From Mobilicoccus caccae (GTDB taxonomy: Bacteria > Actinomycetota > Actinomycetes > Actinomycetales > Dermatophilaceae): a stretch of DNA of 64,000 nt. Below are positions 21,397 through 30,170 of this stretch, one piece after another. Positions within the stretch are counted from its first letter, which is position 1. Each line of letters opens with the position of its first letter. Location of the stretch: NCBI RefSeq assembly GCF_030161635.1, contig NZ_BSUO01000001.1:2647199-2711198 (forward strand), in the 5' to 3' direction. Under the pieces are notes generated by a model. It saw only the letters and a program-made list of their open reading frames with translations, was not told the origin of the DNA and made no database searches. The position numbers and the translations under genes were made by a program.

Positions 21397-22662
21397 TCAG
21401 AACCCGGTGCCACCGATGGGCTGGATACCGGTGGCGAACGCGCTGTTCAGGGCCGCGACGGACCCCGGTGTCCGCTCGGTGATCCGACCGAGCGAGGCCA
21501 GCGCCCTCGCCCCGCGGAGCCCGAGGAACAGCTCACCGATGACGTCGACGTCCAGCCGGATGTCGGCGTCGGCGTCGCTCCGGACGCACTCGGCCTCACC
21601 CGTCTCGTCCACGACGAGTCGCCAGGTGCCGGAGTTCCAGTCGCAGGTGTCGTCGCGTACCTCGAGGGTCAGGTCGAGCGGTGTCGCGTAGCCGCGCGCG
21701 GTGAGCATCCCGGACACCTCGACGGGGCGCAGCCACAGGGCGTCGGCGACCCTGACGGTGCGTGTGCGCACACTCCCGGCCCAGTTCAGGAGCGGGTCGT
21801 CCAGTCCCCGCTGGCCGAGGTCGACCCGACTCATGAGGTCCATCTCCACCAGCCGGCGGCCCAGCGCGAGCAGCGCACCTTCGTCGACGGCGGTGAGGTA
21901 GGTGACGTTCACGTGACCGTCGGCGTTGCCGTCGTCCCAGGTCACCTCACGACGGAAGACGGCGACGCCGACGTCGCGGCCCTCACGGGTGGCGATCAGC
22001 GCCCGGCGCGGCTCCTTGCCGACGCGCGAGGTGGGGTTGTCCCGCAGCCGGCGCCGGACCACGGCCTCCGGCACGACGACGGTGCCCAGGGCGGGCGAGA
22101 CGAGATCGAGCTCGTGCAGACGTCGCGCGATCGTGTCGTCGTCGAGGTCGAGCAGCGTGCGGACGTCGGTGCGGTCGGCGAGCGCCGTGATCGGCTCCGA
22201 GGCGGGGAGTTTCGTTCCGCTGCCGAGGGAGTAGTGCACGTCGTGACTGGCGACGGAGTACCCGAACCGGCCGTAGATGACCGGCTCGGAGGCGTGGAGA
22301 CCGGCGATGACGTCGCCGCGGTCGCGGGCCTGCTCGAGGTGGTGGCGGATCATCGCGCGCAGCACGCCGCGGCGGCGCATGTCGGGGTGGACGCCGACCG
22401 CGGTGAGGCCGTTCATCGGCACGAGACGGGCCCCGTCGTCGGCGTCGGAGCCGGGGACCCGCATGCGCAGGTCGAAGGAGGTGTAGATGCCGGCGAGTTC
22501 ACCGGGTCGGTCGTCGTGTTCGGCGCCGAAGGTGCGGTCCATGTCGAGGCCCTCGAGCGATTGCTCGGCCGGCACCTCGTCTGGGTCGGCGACGAAGGCG
22601 AAGTGGTCGATGGCGAGCAGTTCGTCACCGTCGGCGAGGGTCAGCGGACGTATCGAGATCAC
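21397..22662 (-). CDS. GNAT acetyltransferase of the Eis family with SCP2-like C-terminal domain
   Basis: The fold has two GNAT domains followed by a sterol-carrier-like domain. The N-terminal part holds the acetyl-CoA loop VGVHPDMRRRGVLRAMIRHHL and SEPVIYGRFGYSVAS, a hallmark of the Eis family. The C-terminal region (LTLEVRDDTCDWNSGTWRL through LFLGLRGARALASLGRI) is the SCP2-like domain. At 421 residues it matches the family (about 400-420). Eis of mycobacteria acetylates aminoglycosides and host proteins; the natural substrate here is unknown. The start chosen is GTG at 22662 after GAGGG; a longer in-frame extension toward 22797 lacks support. Confidence 0.87.
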   Translation of the reverse strand: MISIRPLTLADGDELLAIDHFAFVADPDEVPAEQSLEGLDMDRTFGAEHDDRPGELAGIYTSFDLRMRVPGSDADDGARLVPMNGLTAVGVHPDMRRRGVLRAMIRHHLEQARDRGDVIAGLHASEPVIYGRFGYSVASHDVHYSLGSGTKLPASEPITALADRTDVRTLLDLDDDTIARRLHELDLVSPALGTVVVPEAVVRRRLRDNPTSRVGKEPRRALIATREGRDVGVAVFRREVTWDDGNADGHVNVTYLTAVDEGALLALGRRLVEMDLMSRVDLGQRGLDDPLLNWAGSVRTRTVRVADALWLRPVEVSGMLTARGYATPLDLTLEVRDDTCDWNSGTWRLVVDETGEAECVRSDADADIRLDVDVIGELFLGLRGARALASLGRITERTPGSVAALNSAFATGIQPIGGTGF

Positions 22663-22803
22663 CGCCTCACCCTCGCTGCGTCGGCCCAGGGCGTCAACCG
22701 GATTCACGAAGGGCTCACCCGCGTGGTTCGGCTCGTTCCCGGTCAGGGCTTCAGGACGTCGGGGGCGGGGGCCTCGACGGGCGAGGTTCCTCCTCACCGA
22801 CCA

Positions 22804-22845
22804 CCCCGCCGAAACCGCCGCCTATAACCGGCGGTTTCGGCGGGG
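22804..22845. terminator. Strong hairpin at the menD 3' end (repeat copy 1)
   Basis: Arms CCCCGCCGAAACCGCCG (22804-22820) and CGGCGGTTTCGGCGGGG (22829-22845) form a perfect 17-bp stem with loop CCTATAAC. On the minus strand the menD stop codon TAG lies inside the loop, so the last six residues of MenD (RRNRRL) are encoded by the hairpin. A very similar hairpin lies at 29532-29567. It probably ends menD transcription. Confidence 0.6.
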
Positions 22846-24570
22846 AAGGGTGAGCGGGACCTCGACGACGGTGATGCCGATGGGCACCTCGGCCACGGCC
22901 GCGGCGACCTCCTCGGCCGAGGCCGCCTCCACGTGCCGCACCCCGTGGGCCGCGCACAGGGCTCCGACGTCGGTGCCGGTGGGGGTGCGGAACACCCGTT
23001 CCAGCACGCCCGGGAACGCCTGACGCAACGCGGGCCGGCCGTACTCGAGGTCGGCGAAGATCGCGCCGCCGTCGTCGTTGCCGACGACGATCGTCAGGTC
23101 TACGCGGGGTTCGTCCGGGCCGATGAGCAGCCCGTTCGCGTCGTGCAGGAACGTGAGGTCGCCGAGGAACGCATACGTGGGACGGCCGGAGGCGAGCGCG
23201 AGGCCGGCGGCGGTCGAGACGCACCCGTCGATCCCGGCCAGACCGCGGCTGCCGACGACCTCGGCGGCGTCGACGTGCTCTCCGCCGCGCACGAGATCCA
23301 CGTGGCGCACCCCGTTGCTCGACCCGAGGAACACGAGCGCGTCCTCCGGGACGGCCCGGAGCAGGGCGGCGGCCAGCGCCGGGCCGCTCGGCCACCGCAG
23401 TTCGGCGGCGATCTGCGTGCTCGCCTCGCTCGCCGCCCGCGCCCACGCGTCCCGGAACTCCGTCGCCACCGTGGAGGGATGCCCGGCCGCCCCGGCCGGC
23501 TCGGACACGGTGCCGGTGCCGGTGGTGGTGGTGTCGATGGTGATGTCGGTGGCCGGATCGAGGAGGGCGCCGACGCCGTGAACGACATGGACGACGTGGC
23601 CGGGATCGGGCCAGCGATGGTCCTCGACGACGAGGTCCACCCGGACATCGGGCAGCCGCAGCACACGAGCGAGGCTGCGGGACAACGTCAGTCGCCCGAC
23701 GACGACGATCCGGTCGGGCAACAGGTCGGGTTCTTCCGCCCGCGCGGCCAGACGAACCCCGTGCGGCAGCCGCACCCCGTTCCCCTCGCCGTCGATGCGT
23801 CCGAACGGCTCGCCGATCACCGGGTGACCTCGACGCCGCGCCCACCCCAGCGCCGACTCCAGCAGCCTCGGCGAGGCATCCCCGAGCACCACGAGCGTCC
23901 GGGCGACCATCGGCAGGGGTGGGCCGGACGGGGACGAGGCACGGCTCTCGACCCGGGTCCACGGACCACCGTCGGGCCGGCCGGAGGACGACTCGGGCCA
24001 CTCGCCGGACGGCTCGGTCTCGGGCGGCAGCGGATCGCGCAGCGGGAGATTGAGGTGGACCGGTCCGGGGTCGCCGCCGGTCGTTCCCGTCGCGGCCGCG
24101 ACAGCGCGATCGAGGCTCGTGCGCCACGCCGCCTGGGCACCGACGCGCGCCTCGGGCACCCCGAGGTCGTGGAACCACCGCATCGCACGGCCGAAGAATC
24201 CCGGTTGGTCGGTGGTCTGGTTGGCGCGGGTCCCACGCAGCTCCGGTGGCCTGTCCGCGGTGAGCAGCAGCATCGGCACACCCGATTCGTGCGCCTCGAG
24301 GACGGCGGGCATGAGGTTGGCGACCGCGGTTCCCGACGTCGTCACGACCGGCGCGGGCACCCCGGTGGCCTTGGCCAGGCCCAAGGCGAGGAACGCCGCG
24401 GACCGTTCGTCGACCCGTACGTGCATCCGGAGGCGGCCCGCAGCATCCGCCGCGTGCAGCGCGTAGGCGAGCGGAGCCGAACGCGAGCCGGGCGCCAGGA
24501 CCACCTCGCGCACGCCGAGGCGCACCAGTTCGTCCACGAGCACCTCGGCCAGCACGGTCTGCGGGTTCAC
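22822..24570 (-). CDS. menD: 2-succinyl-5-enolpyruvyl-6-hydroxy-3-cyclohexene-1-carboxylate synthase
   Basis: A thiamine-diphosphate enzyme that condenses isochorismate with 2-oxoglutarate in menaquinone synthesis. Seen are VREVVLAPGSRSAPLAYAL (N-terminal substrate region), VVTTSGTAVANLMPAVLEA, the MenD signature LLLTADRPPELRGTRANQTTDQ, and the ThDP-binding region AFLGDLTFLHDANGLL with NDDGGAIF. It has 582 residues. The GTG at 24570 overlaps the stop of the PfkB-fold gene (GTGA). The stop codon lies in the loop of a strong hairpin. Confidence 0.94.
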   Translation of the reverse strand: MNPQTVLAEVLVDELVRLGVREVVLAPGSRSAPLAYALHAADAAGRLRMHVRVDERSAAFLALGLAKATGVPAPVVTTSGTAVANLMPAVLEAHESGVPMLLLTADRPPELRGTRANQTTDQPGFFGRAMRWFHDLGVPEARVGAQAAWRTSLDRAVAAATGTTGGDPGPVHLNLPLRDPLPPETEPSGEWPESSSGRPDGGPWTRVESRASSPSGPPLPMVARTLVVLGDASPRLLESALGWARRRGHPVIGEPFGRIDGEGNGVRLPHGVRLAARAEEPDLLPDRIVVVGRLTLSRSLARVLRLPDVRVDLVVEDHRWPDPGHVVHVVHGVGALLDPATDITIDTTTTGTGTVSEPAGAAGHPSTVATEFRDAWARAASEASTQIAAELRWPSGPALAAALLRAVPEDALVFLGSSNGVRHVDLVRGGEHVDAAEVVGSRGLAGIDGCVSTAAGLALASGRPTYAFLGDLTFLHDANGLLIGPDEPRVDLTIVVGNDDGGAIFADLEYGRPALRQAFPGVLERVFRTPTGTDVGALCAAHGVRHVEAASAEEVAAAVAEVPIGITVVEVPLTLPRRNRRL

Positions 24571-25372
24571 GCCTCGATCCTGCCCATGGCCGCGGTGAGT
24601 GCCAGCGAGAACGCCTCCGGCCGATCGAGCCCGGCGGCGAGCGCGGCCGCGAGGGCACCGGCGAACCGGTGGACGCCGTCGTCGGACGGGGCGACGGGGC
24701 GAAGGGAGGCGGTCTCCTCCGGCTCGTGGCGCAGGTCGTCCCACCACGACCCCAGCCCACCGGCGTAGACGGCGAGGAGGCCGGCGGCGCGAAGGCGTCT
24801 GCGACGGCTCCGGCCCCGGCCGCGTCGACGACGACCACGTCGAGGCGCGCCACGACATCGGCGTCCAGCGCCCCCGGCAGGACGGGGCGCAGGTCGGCGA
24901 GCACCTGCAGGTCGGCGTCGTAGGCGTCCTCGACGATCTCCGGATGCCGCACGATCACCGACGAATCCACCAGCAGGACGTCTCCGGGGCGGCAGTCGGC
25001 CAGTGCGGCACCCACCCCGTCGGCGTCGACCTCGCCGGGCACGAGGACGACGTCCTCCTCACCCGTGGGGGCCTCGATGACGAGGTACTCCCCCGTCGTC
25101 CCCCACCGGGCGATCCGGGCGACGTCGACGCCACGGCCGATGAGTTCGGCCAGGCACCACGTGCCCGCCTCGTCGGCGCCGACCCGGGCGACGAGGTCGA
25201 CGTGGACTCCGGTCGAGGACGTGGTGCCGGCCGCCGCGACGGCGGCGATGGCCCCCGCGCCCGCGAGCACCTGCTGTTCGGAGGACACGATGCGGCTCCC
25301 GGCCGCGCCGGTGGCGAGCAGGTGGCGTCCGCGCAGCGCGAGTCCGGCCACCACAACACGGGATTCAGCCAC
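24567..25372 (-). CDS. PfkB/ribokinase-fold protein lacking the usual GxGD catalytic motif; one frameshift
   Basis: The first two thirds read as a PfkB-fold sugar kinase: VVVAGLALRGRHLLATG, SEQQVLAGAGAIAAVAAAG, LVARVGADEAGTWCLAELIGRG. After VADAF a base is missing near 24790-24800; the restored frame runs AGLLAVYAGGLGSWWDDL to RFAGALAAALAAGL and ends in MGRIEA (268 residues). The segment that should carry DTxGAGD reads SDDGVHRF, so the catalytic base appears absent. The GTG at 25372 overlaps nagZ by 8 bases and the stop overlaps menD. It may be an inactive sensor or scaffold; function unknown. Confidence 0.7.
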
Positions 25373-27050
25373 AGCCCGATCCGATCTTGGACGCACCGAC
25401 GGCGACGGGGAGCCGGCCACGTGCCGGGGCCTTGCCCGTGAGCACGTCGACGACGGCGTCGAAGGTGGCCGGGGTGCGCCCGTAGGCGGCGATCCTCGTC
25501 GTGGCCCGTCCTTGGGCCAGGCCGTAGGGGGTGTCGAGGGCGACGAGCACGTCGCCGGAGCCGGTCGTGCCGCCGGAGGAGCCTCCCGTTCCGGCCTGGT
25601 ATCGGCCTCCGCCGAGGAGGACGACCTTGGTCGCGCGGGCGCCGCCGATGCGCAGTCCGCGCGCCTTCGCGGCCCGGGTGAACTCGGCGCGATCGGCGGC
25701 GGTGCCGCCGCTGACGGTGACCGCGGAGCGGACCGCCCGCGCCCCGCACCGGCCTCCGATCTGCGTGATCGTCGCCGCGGCGACCTGCTGCGCCACGGAC
25801 CGATGCGATCCGGGTGCGGCTGCCGGCACGCTCGCGCGGGCGCCCCTCAGCGCGACGATCATCCGCACGGCGGACTCGTCCAGGCGAGCCCGCGTGAGGC
25901 GTTTGCTCGCGACGGCCTCCTCCAGGGCGGAGACCGCGGCCTTGGGGTCGGCCGGCATCAGCGCCACGTCGGCACCGGCCTCGATGGCCCGGACCGTGGC
26001 CTCGCCCGGAGCCGTTCCCGCGGTCACGGCCCCCATGTTGAGGGCGTCGGTGACGACCAGACCCGAGAATCCGAGCTGCTGCCGGAGCACTCCGGTGGTC
26101 ACGGGCCTCGACAACGACGCCGGCCGCTTCGCGTCGATCGCGGTGGCGATGACGTGCGCGGTCATCACCGCGGGCACTCCGGCCTCGACGGCCTTGCGGA
26201 ACGGCACGAGGTCACGCCGGTCGAGCACGGCACGCGAGGCCGTCAACCGCGCGGTGCCCGCGTGGGTGTCGGCGCTCACCGAGCCATGACCGGGGAAGTG
26301 CTTGACGACCGGCACGAGGCCCGCCTGCCGGTACCCCTGCACGTAGGACAGCGCCGTCGTCGCGACCCGCGCCGGATCGGACCCGGGCGAGCGGACCCCG
26401 ATCGTCGGGTCCTTCGGCGTGGTGACGTCGGCGTCGGGAGCCATGACGACCGTGAATCCGAGACCGCGCAGCTCCGAGCCCGACGCGCGCCCCACCGCAC
26501 TCGCCAACGCAGGGTCCTTGGCTGCGCCGAGGGCCATGGCGGCGGGGAACGGGGTCAGCGGGGCGTCGATCCGCGTGACCGGACCACCCTCCTGGTCCAC
26601 GGCGATGAACGCCGGCCACGACCGCTTGCTGCCCGACATCGCAGTGGCGTAGCGGGCGTTCGCGGCCTTGGCGGCACCGGCCGCACCACGCCCGGAGGGC
26701 AGCGCCGAACGCATGACGACGACACCGCCGTACCCCTGGCCGATGCCGCGTACCCCCGCGTCGACGGAGCCGAGGTCGGGCACGACCAACTGGGCCGCCA
26801 CCTGCCGGGTCGACAGCTTCGCGACCTCCGCACGGGCCGTGTCCACGTCCTGCTGGGAGGGGGCCGCGACCTGCGTGCCCGGTTGTGCGCCGGCCGGCGT
26901 CGCGGCGGCTGTCGCACCGCCGGATCCGGACGACGCCGGGCTCGCCCCCGCCGCGTCGGTGCCGGCCGGTACGGCACAGCCCGCGAGCGCCACGGCGATC
27001 GCGGTGGCCAGCACGGCCGGACGCATCGCCCCTGCCCGTCGCGTGTTCAT
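25365..27050 (-). CDS. Secreted lipoprotein glycoside hydrolase family 3 (beta-N-acetylhexosaminidase, NagZ-like)
   Basis: Expected to cleave N-acetylglucosamine from cell-wall fragments. A lipoprotein signal (VALAGC) is followed by a Gly/Ser/Ala-rich linker. The GH3 catalytic domain shows FIAVDQEGGPVTRI, KHFPGHGSVSADTHAG (the NagZ His/Asp loop) and FSGLVVTDALNMGAV, where the Asp is the nucleophile. About 170 C-terminal residues form a further, less conserved domain with a Gly/Ser/Thr loop. Total 561 residues. The ATG at 27050 has an excellent GGGGAGAGG ribosome site. It overlaps the next gene by 8 bases. Confidence 0.88.
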   Translation of the reverse strand: MNTRRAGAMRPAVLATAIAVALAGCAVPAGTDAAGASPASSGSGGATAAATPAGAQPGTQVAAPSQQDVDTARAEVAKLSTRQVAAQLVVPDLGSVDAGVRGIGQGYGGVVVMRSALPSGRGAAGAAKAANARYATAMSGSKRSWPAFIAVDQEGGPVTRIDAPLTPFPAAMALGAAKDPALASAVGRASGSELRGLGFTVVMAPDADVTTPKDPTIGVRSPGSDPARVATTALSYVQGYRQAGLVPVVKHFPGHGSVSADTHAGTARLTASRAVLDRRDLVPFRKAVEAGVPAVMTAHVIATAIDAKRPASLSRPVTTGVLRQQLGFSGLVVTDALNMGAVTAGTAPGEATVRAIEAGADVALMPADPKAAVSALEEAVASKRLTRARLDESAVRMIVALRGARASVPAAAPGSHRSVAQQVAAATITQIGGRCGARAVRSAVTVSGGTAADRAEFTRAAKARGLRIGGARATKVVLLGGGRYQAGTGGSSGGTTGSGDVLVALDTPYGLAQGRATTRIAAYGRTPATFDAVVDVLTGKAPARGRLPVAVGASKIGSGCG

Positions 27051-27154
27051 GCCTCTCCCCTCGTCCACCCGAATCAGCCACCCGAGAGGGCGGCGATCAG
27101 GTATCCACCGTAGGCCAGCGTGCCGGCCGAGGCCGAGACGGAGCGCGTCGCGCA

Positions 27155-28264
27155 TCAGGGGGCCACGTGGACCAGTTCGATCGGCATCGAGGAGTCGGTC
27201 GGCAGCTCCAGCGGCGAGGGCGTGGCTCCCGCCATCACGAGCTGGGAGCCCAGCGCCGCGACCATCGCGCCGTTGTCCGTGCACAACGTGGGGCGGGGTA
27301 CCCGCACGGTGATCCCCGCCTCGGCGCAGCGCTGTTCGGCGAGCGCCCGCAGCCGGCCATTGGCGGCCACACCCCCGCCGATGAGCAGGTGCGTCGCGCC
27401 GTTCTCGACGCAGGCGAGCACCGCCTTGCGGGTGAGCACGTCGGCGACGGCCTCCTGAAAACTCGCGGCGACGTCGGCCACCGGGATCTCCGCCCCCGCG
27501 GCACGGCGCGTCTCGACCCACCGGGCCACCGCCGTCTTGAGCCCGGAGAACGAGAAGTCGTACCGGTGCCGCTGCATGTCGCGCCCCGAGGTGAGTCCGC
27601 GAGGGAAGGCGATGGCACGCGGGTCGCCCTGGGCGGCCAGGCGGTCGATGTGCGGACCACCGGGGTAGGGCAGGTCGAGCAGCCGGGCCACCTTGTCGTA
27701 GGCCTCGCCCGCGGCGTCGTCGATCGTCTGTCCCAGGGACACGACGTCGGTGCAGATGTCTTTGACGAGAAGCAGATTCGTGTGTCCGCCCGAGACGAGC
27801 AGAGCCACCATGGGCGTGGGCAACCTGCCGTGGTCGAGCACGTCGACGCCGACGTGCGCGATGAGGTGGTTGATGCCGTACAGCGGCTTGTCGAGCGCGA
27901 ACGCCAGCGTCTTGGCCGCGGCGACCCCCACGAGCAACGCTCCGGCCAGCCCGGGTCCACTGGTCACGGCGATCGCGTCGACGTCGCGCAGCCGCACCCC
28001 GGCCTCGGTGCAGGCCTGGTCGATCATCGGCACCATCGCCTCGAGGTGGGCGCGCGAGGCGATCTCGGGGATGACGCCGCCGAACCGGGCGTGCTCCTCG
28101 ACGCTGCTGGCCACGGCGTTGCCGAGCAGCTCCTGACCCCGCACGATCGCGACCCCCGTCTCGTCGCAGGAGGATTCGATACCGAGCACCAGGGGCGCGT
28201 GCGGTGGGATGTCGTCCGGCGAGCCCGTCGCGTTCTGATCGACCGAGGTGGTGGTGGCGGTCAC
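27155..28264 (-). CDS. tsaD: tRNA N6-adenosine threonylcarbamoyltransferase
   Basis: Transfers the threonylcarbamoyl group to A37 of ANN-decoding tRNAs (t6A). Motifs: [24 protein letters not shown] with the metal-binding histidines (HLIAH), [35 protein letters not shown] and [11 protein letters not shown]. It has 369 residues including a 25-residue polar N-terminal extension. The GTG overlaps the rimI stop (GTGA), part of a compact tsaB-rimI-tsaD unit. Confidence 0.96.
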   Translation of the reverse strand: MTATTTSVDQNATGSPDDIPPHAPLVLGIESSCDETGVAIVRGQELLGNAVASSVEEHARFGGVIPEIASRAHLEAMVPMIDQACTEAGVRLRDVDAIAVTSGPGLAGALLVGVAAAKTLAFALDKPLYGINHLIAHVGVDVLDHGRLPTPMVALLVSGGHTNLLLVKDICTDVVSLGQTIDDAAGEAYDKVARLLDLPYPGGPHIDRLAAQGDPRAIAFPRGLTSGRDMQRHRYDFSFSGLKTAVARWVETRRAAGAEIPVADVAASFQEAVADVLTRKAVLACVENGATHLLIGGGVAANGRLRALAEQRCAEAGITVRVPRPTLCTDNGAMVAALGSQLVMAGATPSPLELPTDSSMPIELVHVAP

Positions 28265-28779
28265 GAGGAGGGTCCTTCCAGGGTGAGGCGCATGACGTGG
28301 GCATCGACGCCATCGGGCTGGTAGTAACGGCGACGGATCGAGATCGTGCTGAACCCGGCCCGCTCGTACAGCGCGAGGGCGGCGTCGTTGTCGGCCCGCA
28401 CCTCCAGGAGCAGATGCGATTCGCCCCGGGCCCGGGTGCGGTCGATCAGCGTGTCGAGCAACAGGGTGCCCAGTCCGCGACGTCGCCCCGCGGGCGCGAC
28501 CGCGATGGTCATGACGTCGGCCACCTCCCCGCCGTGGTCGAGCCCGGCGTACCCGAGGATCTCGCCGCCCTCGCCGGCGGTCGCCACGACGTACTCCCGG
28601 CACGGACGGCCCGCGAGTTCGGCCCACCAGGACTGCGCCGACCAGGCGTCGTCGGCGAACAGCTCGGTCTCCAGCCGGGCGAGCTCCGCGATATCGGTCC
28701 AGGCGAGTTCGCGCAGGACCGTGACGGCGCCCGGGAGGTCGGAGGCGATCGGGCTCGTCGTGCCGGCGGAGGTCGTCAT
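28261..28779 (-). CDS. rimI: Ribosomal protein S18-alanine N-acetyltransferase (RimI-type GNAT)
   Basis: A 172-residue GNAT enzyme with [19 protein letters not shown] (acetyl-CoA loop) and [23 protein letters not shown], both typical of RimI. Location between tsaB and tsaD is the usual bacterial arrangement. N-terminal acetylation of ribosomal proteins is the expected activity but other proteins may be targets. Overlaps tsaB by ATGA. Confidence 0.92.
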   Translation of the reverse strand: MTTSAGTTSPIASDLPGAVTVLRELAWTDIAELARLETELFADDAWSAQSWWAELAGRPCREYVVATAGEGGEILGYAGLDHGGEVADVMTIAVAPAGRRRGLGTLLLDTLIDRTRARGESHLLLEVRADNDAALALYERAGFSTISIRRRYYQPDGVDAHVMRLTLEGPSS

Positions 28780-29459
28780 CGGGCGAGCACCGACTTGACG
28801 CTCTGGGAGGGGACGGCGTCGGGTCGGCGCAGGTAGAGCGGCTCGGGCGGCAGGAGGTCGCGGCCCTGGCCCAGGAGGCGCACGGCGAGGTCGGCGACGT
28901 CACCGGCCTCGACGTCGAGCACGTCCTCGCACCGGATGAGGCGGACGGGCAGCTCGTCGGGATAGAGCAGGCCACCACGCCCGATGTTGGGCAGGTGCCG
29001 CACCTCCTCGGGAAGGTCGGCGGCCCGGGCGACCTGGGGTTCGTCATCGGCGGTGAAACCCTCGCCGGTGAGGGTGTAGGCCGCCCAGTAGACCTCTTTG
29101 CGGCGGGCGTCGATCGCCACGAGGATGCGCTCGCGTACCCCCGCCGACCAGGCCCGATGAGCGAGCACGTCGAGTCCGCACACGCCGTGGGCCGACAGGT
29201 CGAGGGCGTGCGCCAGGGTGAGGGCGCTGACGATGCCGACCCGCAGGCCGGTGAACGGCCCCGGTCCGACCCCGACGACGACGTGGGTCAACTCGTCCGG
29301 GCGGCGACCGGCCTCGGCGAACACCGCGCGCATGCCCGGCGCGAGGATCTCGCCGTGGGCCTGGGCATCGACGACGTGGGAGGATGCGAGCTGTCCGGCC
29401 TCGTCACGCAGGGCGACGGAGACGGCGGAGGTCGAGGTGTCGAACGCGAGCAACAGCAC
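28776..29459 (-). CDS. tsaB: tRNA threonylcarbamoyladenosine biosynthesis protein TsaB
   Basis: A non-catalytic partner of TsaD. The N-terminal ASKHA fold starts [16 protein letters not shown] and continues with [20 protein letters not shown], the TsaB signature. It has 227 residues. The GTG at 29459 has no ribosome site; a TACCCT hexamer lies 5 bases upstream, so the message may be leaderless. A 16-base palindrome borders that hexamer. Confidence 0.93.
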   Translation of the reverse strand: MLLLAFDTSTSAVSVALRDEAGQLASSHVVDAQAHGEILAPGMRAVFAEAGRRPDELTHVVVGVGPGPFTGLRVGIVSALTLAHALDLSAHGVCGLDVLAHRAWSAGVRERILVAIDARRKEVYWAAYTLTGEGFTADDEPQVARAADLPEEVRHLPNIGRGGLLYPDELPVRLIRCEDVLDVEAGDVADLAVRLLGQGRDLLPPEPLYLRRPDAVPSQSVKSVLAR

Positions 29460-29464
29460 CGATC

Positions 29465-29487
29465 AAGGGTATGTCAGGCCCCTGACA
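29465..29487 (-). promoter_or_regulatory. tsaB promoter with overlapping 16-base palindrome
   Basis: On the minus strand TACCCT (29465-29470) sits 5 bases before the tsaB GTG. Immediately upstream is the palindrome TGTCAGG-GG-CCTGACA (29472-29487), which would occupy the -35/-10 spacer. This is the layout of a repressor operator. The position downstream of the tsaE terminator hairpin suggests that tsaB-rimI-tsaD is a separate transcription unit. Confidence 0.45.
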
Positions 29488-29531
29488 GCCCTTGTCGGCC
29501 GGCCCGCGATCGCTCAGTCAGGTGGAACCCT

Positions 29532-29567
29532 CGCCGAAACCGCCCGCTATCAACGGCGGTCTCGGCG
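29532..29567. terminator. Hairpin downstream of tsaE (repeat copy 2)
   Basis: Arms CGCCGAAACCGCC (29532-29544) and GGCGGTCTCGGCG (29555-29567) pair with one mismatch; loop CGCTATCAAC. It begins 8 bases after the tsaE stop. Stem and loop resemble the hairpin at 22804-22845, so the two form a repeat family as well as likely terminators. Confidence 0.55.
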
Positions 29568-29574
29568 GGATGAG

Positions 29575-30170
29575 TCAGGTGTGCGGGAACTGCAACGCCG
29601 GCTCGTGGCGCCAGCGCGGACCGTGTGCAACCACCCGCACCCGCCGGGGATCGTCACCGTCCATCGCGAGATCAGCGTCGCCATCCATCGGGAGATCAGC
29701 GTCGGCATCGCCGCTTGCGTCGCCGGACGCGACCTCGTCACCGAGGCTGCGGACGAGTTCGACGGCCAGCCACGAGTCGCTCAGTTGCTCGGCCACGCCC
29801 GATCCCCATTCGACGACGGTGACCGACGTGGCCACGGTCGCGTCGAGGTCGATGTCCTCGAGTTCGGCCGCGCCGTGAAGTCGGTAGGCGTCGACGTGGA
29901 CGAGCGCGGGTCCGTCGCCCAGCGAGGGGTGCACGCGTGAGATGACGAACGTCGGTGAGGTGATCGGTCCGCGCACGTCCAGGCCCTCGGCGAGGCCCTG
30001 GTGAGGGTCGTCTTACCCGCCCCCAAATCGCCGACGAGCACGACGACGTCCCCGGCCCGCAGGCGTGCCGCGAGCGCCCGACCGGCCTCCCGGGAAGCAT
30101 CGGCCGTGGCCAGGACGGTGTCGAGCAGGGTCACGTCGGTCGTCGGGTCCTCATCGGGTGCGTGGGTCAC
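29575..30170 (-). CDS. tsaE: tRNA threonylcarbamoyladenosine biosynthesis ATPase TsaE; one frameshift
   Basis: The ATPase partner of TsaB/TsaD. The P-loop VVLVGDLGAGKTTLT and the downstream ITSPTFVISRVHP, LVHVDAYRL and VVEWGSGV are family motifs, but they lie in two frames. One G is missing at about 30000. The restored link reads TQGLAEGLDVRGPITSPTF and gives 198 residues. The start is GTG at 30170 after AGGAAGG, overlapping the hydrolase gene by 20 bases. The C-terminal tail contains an eight-residue repeat (DADLPMDG, DADLAMDG) encoded by a 24-base tandem duplication, which most TsaE proteins lack. Confidence 0.88.
29661..29704. repeat. 24-base tandem duplication inside tsaE
   Basis: Two 20-base blocks at 29661-29680 and 29685-29704 differ at one position and repeat with period 24. 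They encode the acidic repeat in the TsaE tail. Confidence 0.7.

Noticed and set aside
22751-25420. One 889-codon minus-strand frame covering the PfkB-like and menD genes
   Set aside because: Only the first third resembles a protein; after the frameshift it is an out-of-frame shadow of menD.
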